NCBI RefSeq assembly: GCF_000375585.1
Contig: NZ_AQWP01000003.1
Location: forward strand, 410,157 to 474,156
Source: Sinorhizobium meliloti 4H41
GTDB lineage: Bacteria > Pseudomonadota > Alphaproteobacteria > Rhizobiales > Rhizobiaceae
Direction of reading: 5' to 3'
DNA: 64,000 nt
Under the pieces are notes generated by a model. It saw only the letters and a program-made list of their open reading frames with translations, did no database searches and had not been told where the DNA came from. Shown piece by piece: positions 45,782 to 54,837 of the stretch; position 1 is the first letter of the stretch, and each line of letters begins with the position of its first letter. A program made the position numbers and the translations under genes.

Positions 45782-48700
45782 ACAGCGTTGTAACGAGCAT
45801 GGGGCTTTGCCCGAAGTCGTCCAGCCTGCGTCTGATGCTGCTCGCCGGCACGGCCCTTGTTGGGCTCACGGGAGACCCGCTTCAGGCAGCCGCTGAAGAG
45901 GCGGGAAAGGGCGGCAAGATCGTTGCCGACAGTGCGGTGCGCTCGCTGCCGATCGGCGAAAACACGGAGGCGGAAACCGCGGCCGACAGGCCGGCGATCC
46001 CCTTCATGATCAGCGTCGATGGGGAGACGGTGGACAAGAGCGCCGAGACGGTCGAGGAACCGGCCCTGTCCCGCAAGGCCGGGCGCGTTGCGTCCGGCGA
46101 GCCGAAGCCGGCCATTCGGCCGGTGGACCGGCAGCGCCAGACCGATATCGACCTCTCTGCCGTCGACATCCAGGTGAAGTTCGACGGGCTGGAGGCCGGC
46201 ACGCTGCTCAATGTCTCGACCGTTCCGGTCAAGCGCACCTACAAGGCCGGCGAAGAGGTCCGCTTCCTTTCTACCTCCAATTACCCGGCCTTCATCGATC
46301 GGGCGGAGGTCCGCATCTTCGACCGGAAGGGCAGGGACAAGAAGAAGCCCATTGCCCTTGTGCCGGTAGCGATCAACGGCGAGGCGGGCTGGATCATGCC
46401 CGAGGCGGAAGCGGCCGAGTTCGCCTATGTGCTGCGCGTCTATGACAAAGAGGGCCGTTTCGACGAGACGGCGCCGCTGACGATCGCCCGTACCGACCGC
46501 GATCTGAAGCTCGATCCGAAGCAGGAAAAGGCGGTGGCGCCCGGCATGGGTGAGGACCGGACCGCAATCCGGAACATTCCGGTCAGCGGCGGAGCGGTGA
46601 CGGTCCACGGCCGGAATGTGCCAGCCGGTCACGCCGTCCAGGTCTTCGGCGAAACGATCCCGACCGATCGCGACCAGGCCTTCGTCGTGCAGCGCATCCT
46701 GCCGCCGGGCGACCATTCCGTGGACGTGGCGGTCAAGGGCGCAGCGACGACGGGGGGAAAGACAGGCGGATTGTCATTCAGCCGTGACGTCAACATCCCC
46801 GATAACGACTGGTTCTATGTGGGCCTTGCCGATCTCACCATTGGCAAGCGCACGGGCGACGCGCGCATCGAAGAGGTGCGGCCCGGCGAATATGACGACG
46901 TCTACTCCAAGGGTCGGCTGGCCTTTTATCTGAAGGGCAAGGTCAAGGGCAAATACCTGCTGACCGCGGCGGCCGACACGGGCGAGGACGACCTCAACGA
47001 GCTCTTCGGCAACCTCGACGGTCAGGATCCGCGCCAGATCCTGCGCCGCCTCGATCCCGACGATTATTATCCGGTCTATGGCGACGACTCGACCTTTACC
47101 GAGGATGCGCCGACCAAGGGCAAGTTCTACGTCCGGCTGGAGCGCGGCGACAGCCAGGTGATGTGGGGCAACTACAAGACCCAGATCACCGGCACCGAGT
47201 TCCTGCCGTCCGACCGGGCATTGTACGGTGCGTCCGGTGTCTACCGTTCGCAAGAGACGACGTCGTTCGGCGAGAGGCGCACGGAGGTGACCGCCTATGC
47301 CGCGCAGCCGGACACCTTGCCGCAACGCGAGGAGTTTCTCGGCACCGGCGGATCGGCCTATTTCCTGCAGCGGCAGGACATCGTTGAGGGCTCGGAAACC
47401 GTCAAGGTGGAAATCCGCGATCCGGTGACCCGCCGCGTCATCGAGCGGCGCGTGCTAGCCTACGGCGAGGACTATTCCTTCGATTATATGCAGGGCGTCA
47501 TCATCCTTCGCCGGCCGCTTTCGTCCATGACCGGCACCAGCGCACCGGTTCGCGACGGCGCGCTCGGCGGCGGCAAGCTCTACCTGACGGTTCAATACGA
47601 GTATGAACCGGTGGCGAGCGATGTCGACGGCTATGTCTATGGCGGTCGCGCCCAACATTGGGTCAACGACAAGGTCCGCGTCGGCGTCACCGGCATGGAC
47701 GACAGCACCGAGCTTGCCGATCAGAAGGCCTATGGGGCGGACGTCACGCTGCGGCACTCCGAAAGCACCTATCTGAAGGCTGAAGTCGCCCAGTCTAAGG
47801 GACGCGGCTTCGATCTCAACCAATCCTCCGACGGTGGTCTCACCTGGGGCGACAAGCAGCCGAGCTATTATGGCGACCCTGATGACGACGAAGGGGCTGC
47901 CTGGCGCGTCGAAGGGCAGGCAGACCTCGCCGAGATTGGCGCTCGGATGAAGGGCAAGATCGGTGGTTATTACGAGGAGAAGCAGGCCGGTTTTTCGACG
48001 CTCTTCGACGACGTGACCGTCGACCAGCGCATCTGGGGAGCCCATGCCGACATCGATCTGACCGTCAAATCCGGCTTGAAGCTCACCTATGACGACTTCA
48101 GCGACGATCAGGGCCAGGTCCGCCGCGACGGCTCTACGAGCGTCAGCCACCAGTTCAATGAACACTGGAAACTGTCCTTTGGCGTCACCTACACGGAACT
48201 GATGTCCCCACTTGCGATCGACGCCGGAAAGTCGGGCTATGACGGCTCGCGCCTGGATACCGGCGTGCGGCTCGATTATCGCATCGACGACGATCGACTC
48301 GTCTATGCCTTCGCCCAAGGGACGCTGGATCGCTCCGGCGACATCGACCGCAACGACCGGGTGGGCGTCGGCAGCCAGTATCGCCTGACCGACAAGATCG
48401 GGCTCGAAGGAGAGGTATCCTACGGCACGAACGGTGTCGGAGCGCTGGCCGGCATCACCTATGACCCGACTGCCGACAAGCACTATTACCTCGGCTACAA
48501 GCTCGACCCGGATCGCGCCTTCGATCTTTACGATACGCGCGATCTGTTCGGCAGCGACAAGGGGACCATCGTGCTTGGCATGCGCCGCACCATGAGCGAA
48601 CTGCTGCAGGCCTACAGCGAGAGCAGTTACGACATGTTCGGCGACCGCCACTCGCTGACCCAGACCTACGGCGTCGTCTATACGCCGGACGACATATGGA

Positions 48701-49563
48701 CGGTCGACGGCGGCCTGGAAATCGGCGGCATCCGCGACGAGACGGTCAATCTCGATACCGATACGCAATACGAGGACTTCGAGCGCTATGCTCCCTCTCT
48801 TGCGATCGGCTACAAGGACGAGGAGCGGGGCATCACCGCGCGAGCGCGCAGCGAGGTCCGGGTCGAGCGTTCGGATAACCATACCCGCGATCAGAACACC
48901 TATCTCTTCACCGGCGGGCTCGCCTGGAAGACCGACCCGGACTGGCGGCTGATCACCCACTTCGATACGGTGCTCTCCGATAGCCGCGGCTCGGAGACCT
49001 TCTTTGCCGACACCGATTACGTCGAGGCATCCGTCGGCTATGCCTACCGGCCGGTCGACAACGACCGCCTCAACGCACTCTTCAAGTATACCTGGCTTTA
49101 TGATCTGCCCGGCAACGATCAATTGATCAGCGGCGCCACCGGCGATCAGTTCGCCCCCGCCCAGCGCAGCCATATTCTTTCGGCCGACGTCAATTATGAC
49201 CTGATGCCGTGGCTGACGATCGGCGGCAAATACGGCTTCCGCTTCGGCGAAGTGCGTTACCGCACCGAAGATGGCGGCGGCTCGAGTTTCGAGGAGGAGT
49301 GGCAGAAGTCATCCGCGCATCTCGGTATCATCCGTGCCGATCTGCACGTGATCAAAAGCTGGGATATCCTTCTGGAAAGCCGCGTCCTGCATATGCCGGA
49401 GGCCGATACCACCGACTATGGCGCCTTGGCGGCTGTCTATCGGCATGTCGGCGAGAACTTCAAGGTGGGCGTCGGCTACAACTTCGGCCGCTTCTCCGAC
49501 GATCTCAGGGACCTGACCCTCGATGACGAGGGCGTGTTCTTGAACATGGTCGGGAAGTTCTAG
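45778..49563 (+). CDS. Large outer-membrane beta-barrel partner of the giant repeat protein
   Basis: 1,261 residues. The signal peptide ends near LQAAAEE (about residue 38). A periplasmic N-terminal half (about 40-340) contains beta-sandwich modules (IDLSAVDIQVKFDGLE, GGAVTVHGRNVPAGH). The C-terminal two thirds are rich in alternating aromatic strands (YYPVYGDDSTF, QVMWGNYKTQITGTE, YSFDYMQGVIILRRP) and end FLNMVGKF, the terminal Phe typical of outer-membrane barrels. The ATG overlaps the giant gene's stop (ATGA), with a GGAGG site 8 bases upstream. It resembles barrels encoded next to DUF11/SdrD-type proteins. Export or anchoring of the partner is inferred. Confidence 0.8.
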   Translation: MNSVVTSMGLCPKSSSLRLMLLAGTALVGLTGDPLQAAAEEAGKGGKIVADSAVRSLPIGENTEAETAADRPAIPFMISVDGETVDKSAETVEEPALSRKAGRVASGEPKPAIRPVDRQRQTDIDLSAVDIQVKFDGLEAGTLLNVSTVPVKRTYKAGEEVRFLSTSNYPAFIDRAEVRIFDRKGRDKKKPIALVPVAINGEAGWIMPEAEAAEFAYVLRVYDKEGRFDETAPLTIARTDRDLKLDPKQEKAVAPGMGEDRTAIRNIPVSGGAVTVHGRNVPAGHAVQVFGETIPTDRDQAFVVQRILPPGDHSVDVAVKGAATTGGKTGGLSFSRDVNIPDNDWFYVGLADLTIGKRTGDARIEEVRPGEYDDVYSKGRLAFYLKGKVKGKYLLTAAADTGEDDLNELFGNLDGQDPRQILRRLDPDDYYPVYGDDSTFTEDAPTKGKFYVRLERGDSQVMWGNYKTQITGTEFLPSDRALYGASGVYRSQETTSFGERRTEVTAYAAQPDTLPQREEFLGTGGSAYFLQRQDIVEGSETVKVEIRDPVTRRVIERRVLAYGEDYSFDYMQGVIILRRPLSSMTGTSAPVRDGALGGGKLYLTVQYEYEPVASDVDGYVYGGRAQHWVNDKVRVGVTGMDDSTELADQKAYGADVTLRHSESTYLKAEVAQSKGRGFDLNQSSDGGLTWGDKQPSYYGDPDDDEGAAWRVEGQADLAEIGARMKGKIGGYYEEKQAGFSTLFDDVTVDQRIWGAHADIDLTVKSGLKLTYDDFSDDQGQVRRDGSTSVSHQFNEHWKLSFGVTYTELMSPLAIDAGKSGYDGSRLDTGVRLDYRIDDDRLVYAFAQGTLDRSGDIDRNDRVGVGSQYRLTDKIGLEGEVSYGTNGVGALAGITYDPTADKHYYLGYKLDPDRAFDLYDTRDLFGSDKGTIVLGMRRTMSELLQAYSESSYDMFGDRHSLTQTYGVVYTPDDIWTVDGGLEIGGIRDETVNLDTDTQYEDFERYAPSLAIGYKDEERGITARARSEVRVERSDNHTRDQNTYLFTGGLAWKTDPDWRLITHFDTVLSDSRGSETFFADTDYVEASVGYAYRPVDNDRLNALFKYTWLYDLPGNDQLISGATGDQFAPAQRSHILSADVNYDLMPWLTIGGKYGFRFGEVRYRTEDGGGSSFEEEWQKSSAHLGIIRADLHVIKSWDILLESRVLHMPEADTTDYGALAAVYRHVGENFKVGVGYNFGRFSDDLRDLTLDDEGVFLNMVGKF

Positions 49564-49568
49564 CGCGG

Positions 49569-49599
49569 AGGTCTCCCTCGCTCGCGCAGGGGGAGACCT
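49569..49599 (+). terminator. Terminator-like hairpin after the barrel gene
   Basis: AGGTCTCCC (49569-49577) pairs perfectly with GGGAGACCT (49591-49599), six bases after the stop codon. No clear U run follows. It ends the giant-protein operon. Confidence 0.6.
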
Positions 49600-49948
49600 A
49601 CCAATCGGACGGTTCTCACCGAGCGAAACAACGACGTTAGAGGAACGTCGACATGCGACGGTTGCGGCCGCCAGCATGCGCTGCACAAAATCGACGCCCA
49701 TCGGTGGATCAACCAGGCCGCAACACGTCCGGCGAGGGCCTCGACAAGAGACACTGGCGCAGCTTTGTCCTTCCTGCGAGGTTCGCCGACCTCCGAATCG
49801 TGATCCCAGATAGCTGGGTGGTAGAACCTAGACCCCAATAGCTGGCGAATCCACCCCCAAATTCCCGCAGTAGTCGTGCCGGACCTGCCGGGCTAAGTTT
49901 CGACGGCTTGCAACGTGCAGCGCGTGGTATGGGGCTAGTGGCAGAACA
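49600..49948. other. Intergenic region before the AraC gene
   Basis: About 350 bases with no convincing gene on either strand. Several short frames lack ribosome sites and family features. Short TAGCTGG repeats occur near 49811 and 49842. The AraC promoter is presumably here, but none was recognised. Confidence 0.5.
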
Positions 49949-50806
49949 ATGAATAGGCAAACGGCAGACGCAAGTCTGCTCGAGCGCGTGCCCGATGATG
50001 TCGGCCCGCGAAAGATGACATTCCGGGGTGGTGCGGTTCACTGGCGCCAGCCGCCCGGCTCGTTTTCTTTTTTATCGACCGGCCACAGCATGGCGATCAG
50101 GCTGGCCCGCTCGCCGGGCTTCAGGTTTGCCTTCAATTCAGAACGACCGCGGCAATTCGACGTTACTGCGGGGATGTTGGGTGTCGCACCGGCTGGTATG
50201 GAGTGTAGAGCGGAGTGGTCTGCCCCAATCGAGAGCGTGGTCGTGGCGCTCTCACCCGAGAGCATGCGTGAACTTGCGGGTCATGAAATTGATCGCCCCG
50301 ACGTCGAAATCAGGCCGATCAACCACGAGATCGACAACACCGCATTGCAGTTCGCGACGATGATCAAGGCAGAGCTTGGCCGCCCAGAGCACGCCAACGA
50401 GCTCTACCTCGACTCACTGATCACCCTGTTGGGGGTGCACGTCCTGCGCAACTATTCCAGCGCCGCGAAATTGCCCAAACGAGTGGATGGCGGCCTTTCA
50501 ACGATTGCTGCCAACAAAATCCGCGAATATCTTCATGAGCACTTCAGACGAAAGCTGACGATATCCGAGCTCGCGAAGGTCTGTGGACTCTCACCAGGGC
50601 ATTTCTCGCAGGCGTTCGCAAGAACGTTCGGAATACCACCGCATCGCTATATCTTGGAGCTGCGACTTGATTTCGCGGAGAAGCTGCTCACCGGAACCGA
50701 GATGCCCGTCGCGGAGATAGCCTTTCTGAGCGGCTTTTCCAGCCAAAGCCACCTTACGAATATAATGAGAACGTACAGGCAGAAAACACCTCGCCAGCTC
50801 CGTTAG
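49949..50806 (+). CDS. AraC-family transcriptional regulator
   Basis: 285 residues. The C-terminal double helix-turn-helix (about 185-285) reads KIREYLHEHFRRKLTISELA, VCGLSPGHFSQAFARTFG, then VAEIAFLSGFSSQSHLTNI. The N-terminal half is a diverged cupin-like sensing domain (FSFLSTGHSMAIRLARSP). Many rhizobial relatives of this type lack known targets. It is alone between the barrel operon and a small zinc-ribbon gene; regulation of the giant/barrel pair is possible but not shown. Confidence 0.9.
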   Translation: MNRQTADASLLERVPDDVGPRKMTFRGGAVHWRQPPGSFSFLSTGHSMAIRLARSPGFRFAFNSERPRQFDVTAGMLGVAPAGMECRAEWSAPIESVVVALSPESMRELAGHEIDRPDVEIRPINHEIDNTALQFATMIKAELGRPEHANELYLDSLITLLGVHVLRNYSSAAKLPKRVDGGLSTIAANKIREYLHEHFRRKLTISELAKVCGLSPGHFSQAFARTFGIPPHRYILELRLDFAEKLLTGTEMPVAEIAFLSGFSSQSHLTNIMRTYRQKTPRQLR

Positions 50807-50946
50807 GCGGCGGCTTCAACCGCGCGTCTCGCCGTCGGTCCAACTAGCCGGGGGGCACTGGCCGGCTGAATTTCGCCCAAAACTGTCGGTTCGCGTCTGA
50901 TCGCCTTTGTGCAATTATAAGCCCAAGGGGAACAGGAGCGACAGGC

Positions 50947-51180
50947 ATGACAGAGCCAACTTGGGTGTGCGAGGGCTGTGACGTGCAATTTAGTACAAGG
51001 AAGATTGATGAGTGGCGAGCGCTACGGGTAGAAATCTCATCCTTAGGCGGCACTCGGCGCTTATCCGAGACATTTGACATGTGCCCTGATTGTCAGCATC
51101 GAATTGTCAACCTCGCGAATCCTCGGACGTGGCCAAGATCTGATGTCGACCTTGAAGAGTCGCCCTTAGCTGCTTCCTAG
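50947..51180 (+). CDS. Small zinc-ribbon-like protein
   Basis: 77 residues with two Cys pairs, WVCEGCDVQF at residues 7-10 and DMCPDCQHRI near 46-49, spaced as in a zinc ribbon. An AGGAG site lies 9 bases before the ATG. The remaining sequence is hydrophilic, without a signal peptide. Function unknown. It converges with the diguanylate cyclase gene. Confidence 0.65.
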   Translation: MTEPTWVCEGCDVQFSTRKIDEWRALRVEISSLGGTRRLSETFDMCPDCQHRIVNLANPRTWPRSDVDLEESPLAAS

Positions 51181-51187
51181 GCTAAGG

Positions 51188-52450
51188 CTAGATCGAAGCA
51201 AGCTCGCGGTAGACGCGGACGCGGTCTCGCCCGGTTCTTTTTGCTTCGTACAGTGCTTCGTCCGCGCGGGCGATTAGGTTGGAAAGCAGCTCTCCTCGAC
51301 GAGCTTCTGCGACTCCTACACTCGCTGTGACTCGCCAGTTCTCCGGCAAGGCTTCGAAAGGTGCTAACCGGATATTTTTGCGCAGCCGTTCAGCCGCTGC
51401 TTGTGTGCCAGCGGAATCACAACCCGGCATGAGCACCAGAAATTCTTCGCCTCCAAAGCGGGCACAGACATCACCATGCCTTGCTGCGGTCACCAAAAAT
51501 CGACTGAAAGTCTTCAAAACGGCATCGCCAGCGGGGTGACCAAACGTATCATTGATCTTTTTGAAGTGATCGATGTCGATCACCATTAGACTGAGCGGCC
51601 ACGACCGCGAGCCATGGAGGTGTTCTACCGCGATCTCATCAAAGCCTCGCCGATTTAGCAGTCCTGTCAACGGATCGAGCGATCGCTCCCGGCGGAGGTT
51701 CTCGATTATGTCCCCCGCAGTCACCATGAGCAGTGCCAGCGCGAGTGCCGCTCCTAACACGGCGAGAGAGAACTGCAGAGCAAGCCAAAATGGTGAGGAC
51801 GCGAACGCATTCGCCGAGGGAGCCACCGCACCCACAGTGAGAATCGTCCTTGGGAAGAAATGAATTGAAAAGGCCAGCAAAATCCAAAAAAGGACGCGCT
51901 CTCCTGTTTTACCCACGCGCAGGTTCCGCAGCCGCCAAGCAGTCGCCAAGCATATCAGCCCGAACCCGAAATTCAGAAGATAGATGCGAACAATCAGCTG
52001 ACGATCGAAGTAATAGAAGTAGGCTATCCCGCCTACGATGAGCATCGTGCTGGCAACATACTCATGACATCGCAGATATTTCCCCGAACGCCGAAGCATT
52101 CCATCACATAGGAGCAGCACGCTTAGGGAGTATATCAATGCGGAAATGACCGCATTGGCGCCCACCGGTTGAGGTATTGCCAAGATCTGAGAGAGGGCCC
52201 CTAAACAGAACATGAAGGCTGCTGCGCCGTAGAACAACAGATGAACGCAGCGACGATCCTTGGCCCAGATCCAGACGAACGCAGCCGCGAAGAGCACGAG
52301 AATGGCAGGCCCGATCAGGGCGAGGGGATTTGATGGGGCACGCATGGCCACTCGCGCTAGTTTTGAAATCCAGTCACCGATATCCTTGGCACCACATTGA
52401 AGCAAGCACGAGGGCGAGTCGGCGGCAAAACTGTGGATCCGAAACTCCAT
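51188..52450 (-). CDS. Membrane diguanylate cyclase (GGDEF)
   Basis: About 420 residues. The N-terminal half has about six or seven membrane helices (ALIGPAILVLFAAAFVWIW, LLFYGAAAFMFCLGALSQIL, VLFWILLAFSIHFF). The C-terminal GGDEF domain has DPLTGLLNRRGFDE, MVIDIDHFKKINDTFGH and the active-site GGEEF. RHGD lies five residues before GGEEF, an intact RxxD inhibitory site, so product feedback is likely. It makes cyclic di-GMP from two GTP. The start is uncertain: ATGs at 52483, 52450 and 52345 are in frame without strong ribosome sites; the last gives a protein beginning at the first helix. Confidence 0.85.
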   Translation of the reverse strand: MEFRIHSFAADSPSCLLQCGAKDIGDWISKLARVAMRAPSNPLALIGPAILVLFAAAFVWIWAKDRRCVHLLFYGAAAFMFCLGALSQILAIPQPVGANAVISALIYSLSVLLLCDGMLRRSGKYLRCHEYVASTMLIVGGIAYFYYFDRQLIVRIYLLNFGFGLICLATAWRLRNLRVGKTGERVLFWILLAFSIHFFPRTILTVGAVAPSANAFASSPFWLALQFSLAVLGAALALALLMVTAGDIIENLRRERSLDPLTGLLNRRGFDEIAVEHLHGSRSWPLSLMVIDIDHFKKINDTFGHPAGDAVLKTFSRFLVTAARHGDVCARFGGEEFLVLMPGCDSAGTQAAAERLRKNIRLAPFEALPENWRVTASVGVAEARRGELLSNLIARADEALYEAKRTGRDRVRVYRELASI

Positions 52451-52680
52451 GAGGGCCCGTATGTAGGTCACCTCGCGGGGCATCAATGTCGAACCCACAT
52501 TGCGCAGCGTCGGCGCTCAGCCTCCTGCTCTCCGGCGGTCTTCGGGAACAGATGAATCTCGGCCGTCGGCTCGGTTCCTCGTAAGTTTTCCCGGTGCGCA
52601 CTGATACGGCTTCCGCTGAGAGTACAATATATGCCAGCGACGTTCGAAGCGGTTCCCTTAGATGGAACAGGCGAGAGCCG

Positions 52681-52839
52681 ATGACCTTGGAAAATGTCGC
52701 TTATGGAGCTGCAGCGGTCCTCACTTCCACCACTGCAGCTCTACTCATGTCAGGCCATCTCTCGGTCTTGAGGAGCGGGGCTGCCGCCGTCGCCGCCACC
52801 ATCGTCATCTGGCCACCAGCCTTGCCAATCGTCGCCTAG
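52681..52839 (+). CDS. Possible small membrane protein
   Basis: 52 residues with a hydrophobic stretch (VAYGAAAVLTSTTAALLM) and a second near the C-terminus (VAATIVIW). The leader GGCGAGAGCCG is a weak ribosome site. No family is recognised, and the frame may be chance in GC-rich DNA. Confidence 0.25.
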   Translation: MTLENVAYGAAAVLTSTTAALLMSGHLSVLRSGAAAVAATIVIWPPALPIVA

Positions 52840-52840
52840 T

Positions 52841-52885
52841 CCCTTCGCCCGTTTGCGGGGAGAAGGTACCGGCAGAGGGATAGGG
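52841..52885. repeat. RIME-like rhizobial intergenic repeat
   Basis: CCTTCGCCC (52842-52850), GTTT, then GCGGGGAGAAGG (52855-52866) followed by TACCGGCAGAGGGATAGGGG. This is the imperfect CCTTCTCCCCG/CGGGGAGAAGG stem and flank commonly seen in rhizobial intergenic mosaic elements. Recognition is by eye from its consensus. Confidence 0.6.
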
Positions 52886-52907
52886 GCAGGCCGAGCGTGT
52901 CCGCTCA

Positions 52908-52932
52908 CACGGCGCCGCACAACGGCGCCGTG
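52908..52932. terminator. Strong symmetric hairpin
   Basis: CACGGCGCCG (52908-52917) and CGGCGCCGTG (52923-52932) form a perfect 10-bp stem with a CACAA loop, followed by CATTATTGG. It may be a terminator or a mobile palindromic unit. No gene directly upstream needs a stop here unless the small 52681 frame is real. Confidence 0.5.
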
Positions 52933-53001
52933 CATTATTGGTGCGCTGCCGCAACGAACCTATCTTGACCGCACCTTCCGATAAGCCCTCTATTCGTCAT
53001 A

Positions 53002-53030
53002 CTGATCTGCTGGACCAACCAGTGGATCAG
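53002..53030. promoter_or_regulatory. Candidate GntR operator
   Basis: CTGATCTGCTGG and CCAGTGGATCAG are inverted (10 of 12 pairs) around ACCAA, giving a central CTGGACCAACCAG. It lies 13 bases upstream of the GntR start and is compatible with FadR-subfamily autoregulation. Confidence 0.45.
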
Positions 53031-53043
53031 TTGGGAGGCCGCG

Positions 53044-53808
53044 GTGAACGGAAGTCCAATCCTCACGCATATGCCGAAAGTCGGGAAGAGCCTCGAGCGC
53101 CGTACCGCGCGCGACCTCATCGCCGACAAGCTTATGGTGCTGGTTGCGACCAACATGCTGAGGCCCGGCGACGTGCTGCCGGGCGAACGCGAACTTGCGA
53201 GCGTGCTCCATGTGAGCCGCGAGACCGTGCGCGGCGCTATCCAGACGCTGGCGGCGCGCGGTGTGGTCGAGGTGTCGCAAGGAAGCCGAACCCGCGTCGG
53301 GAATGTCGATCTCAGCCATGTCACGGTGACGATCGCTTCTCCGAACGCGATCGACAGCTACGATCTCGAGGACGTTCACGCCGCAAGGCTCCATATCGAG
53401 TTGAAGGTGGTCGGCGACGCGGCCGAAAACATCGACGAAGAGGCGCTGCGCAAGCTTGACAGCCTTCTCGATGCGCAGAAGATCTGCGGTGACGACGCGA
53501 TGCGCTTTCTGATCTGCGACCGCGAGTTCCACGTGGCGATCTACCGGGCCTGCGGCAATCCGCTGCTCTCCGATTTTGTCACCGACCTTTACACCTATAT
53601 GATGGACTACCGGCGCAGCGCCATGTCACGGCCGGGAGCAATCGAAGCGAGCTACAAGGATCACAGCGACATCGTCGCCGCCTTGAGGCGGCATGACCGG
53701 GCGGCCGTCGTTGCCGCCTTTCACCATCATCTGATCCGGATCTATGAGACGACGAAGGCTCTGCTGGCGGACGAGGAGGCAGACGGAACGAACAGAAAGT
53801 CAAGCTGA
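53044..53808 (+). CDS. GntR-family (FadR subfamily) regulator
   Basis: 254 residues. The winged helix has MLRPGDVLPGERELASVLHVS and RETVRGAIQTLAARGVVEVS. The all-helical FCD effector domain (about 110-240) has the metal-binding pattern around FHVAIYRACGNPLL, DHSDIVAALRRHD and AFHHHL. The start is GTG at 53044 with GGGAGG 5 bases upstream. It heads the denD-SDR-ABC block and probably controls it in response to a sugar acid. Confidence 0.9.
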   Translation: MNGSPILTHMPKVGKSLERRTARDLIADKLMVLVATNMLRPGDVLPGERELASVLHVSRETVRGAIQTLAARGVVEVSQGSRTRVGNVDLSHVTVTIASPNAIDSYDLEDVHAARLHIELKVVGDAAENIDEEALRKLDSLLDAQKICGDDAMRFLICDREFHVAIYRACGNPLLSDFVTDLYTYMMDYRRSAMSRPGAIEASYKDHSDIVAALRRHDRAAVVAAFHHHLIRIYETTKALLADEEADGTNRKSS

Positions 53809-53852
53809 GCCAGGACCGACCGGGTGGCTGAACAGGAGGAGGTTCGCCGAAA

Positions 53853-54836
53853 ATGCATGTAATGGTCATAGGTGCCGCCGGCATGATCGGCCGGAAGCTG
53901 GTCGAAAGGCTGGCCGCGGAGCCCGGATCTCTGGGACGCGAGATCGCCAGCCTGACGTTGGCGGACGTGGCTGAGCCGCCCGTGCCTCCGGCGCTTTCGT
54001 CGCTTGCGACGACGTTTGCCATCGACCTGTCCACCGAGGGCAGCGCAGAGCGCCTGATCTCGTCGCGGCCCGACGTGATCTTCCACCTCGCGGCGATCGT
54101 CTCGGGAGAGGCGGAGGCCGACTTCGACAAAGGCTACCGGGTCAATCTCGACGGCACGCGTGCGCTCTTCGAGGCGATCCGCCGCGAGGGACAGCGCGAG
54201 CGCTACCTCCCGCGCGTCCTCTTCGCCTCCTCTATCGCCGTCTTCGGCCAGCCGTTCCCGGAAAAGATCGGCGACGAGTTCTTCACGACGCCGCTCACCA
54301 GTTACGGGACGCAAAAGGCGATCTGCGAGCTGCTGCTCGCCGATTATACCCGACGCGGCTTCTTCGACGGTATCGGCATTCGGCTGCCGACCATCTGCAT
54401 ACGGCCCGGAAAGCCGAACAAGGCCGCATCCGGCTTCTTTTCCAACATCCTGCGCGAGCCGCTCGTCGGCCAGGAGGCTATCCTGCCGGTGGACGAGAAT
54501 GTCCGGCATTGGTTCGCGAGCCCGCGCTCGGCCGTGGGCTTCTTCATCCATGCGGCGCGAATGGATACCGATATCATCGGACCGCGGCGAAACCTCACCA
54601 TGCCGGGCCTGTCGGCGCTGGTCGGCGAGGAGATCGGGGCGCTCGGCCGCATTGCCGGCCGGAAGGCCGTGAGCCTCATCCGCCGCGAACCGGACCCGGT
54701 GATCCGCACGATCGTCTCCGGCTGGGCGACCGACTTCGATGCTCGCCGTGCCCGAGAACTCGGCTTTACGGCCGAAAGCAATTTCGACGAGATCATCCGC
54801 ATCCATATCGAAGACGAACTCGGAGGAAGGACCTGA
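53853..54836 (+). CDS. denD: D-erythronate dehydrogenase-like NAD-dependent epimerase/dehydrogenase
   Basis: 327 residues. Extended-SDR Rossmann motif [37 protein letters not shown], and the catalytic SYGTQK (Tyr-x-x-x-Lys), with Ser in FASSIAVFG. The reading matches the DenD branch, which oxidises D-erythronate to 2-oxo-erythronate for OtnI-OtnK-OtnC (present at 30-35 kb). It starts 44 bases after the GntR gene and ends 1 base before the SDR gene. Another aldonate could be the substrate. Confidence 0.72.
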   Translation: MHVMVIGAAGMIGRKLVERLAAEPGSLGREIASLTLADVAEPPVPPALSSLATTFAIDLSTEGSAERLISSRPDVIFHLAAIVSGEAEADFDKGYRVNLDGTRALFEAIRREGQRERYLPRVLFASSIAVFGQPFPEKIGDEFFTTPLTSYGTQKAICELLLADYTRRGFFDGIGIRLPTICIRPGKPNKAASGFFSNILREPLVGQEAILPVDENVRHWFASPRSAVGFFIHAARMDTDIIGPRRNLTMPGLSALVGEEIGALGRIAGRKAVSLIRREPDPVIRTIVSGWATDFDARRARELGFTAESNFDEIIRIHIEDELGGRT

Positions 54837-54837
54837 G

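Larger units (their letters stand above)
52499..53043. other. Intergenic region with repeats and hairpins between the GGDEF and GntR genes
   Basis: About 545 bases without a confident gene. It contains one weak small frame (52681-52839), a RIME-like element, a strong hairpin at 52908-52932 and a candidate GntR operator at 53002-53030. The GGDEF promoter should lie in 52500-52650. Confidence 0.5.

Noticed and set aside
47455..49173. Minus-strand frame opposite the barrel gene
   Set aside because: Antisense shadow. The plus strand carries signal peptide, barrel strands and terminal Phe.
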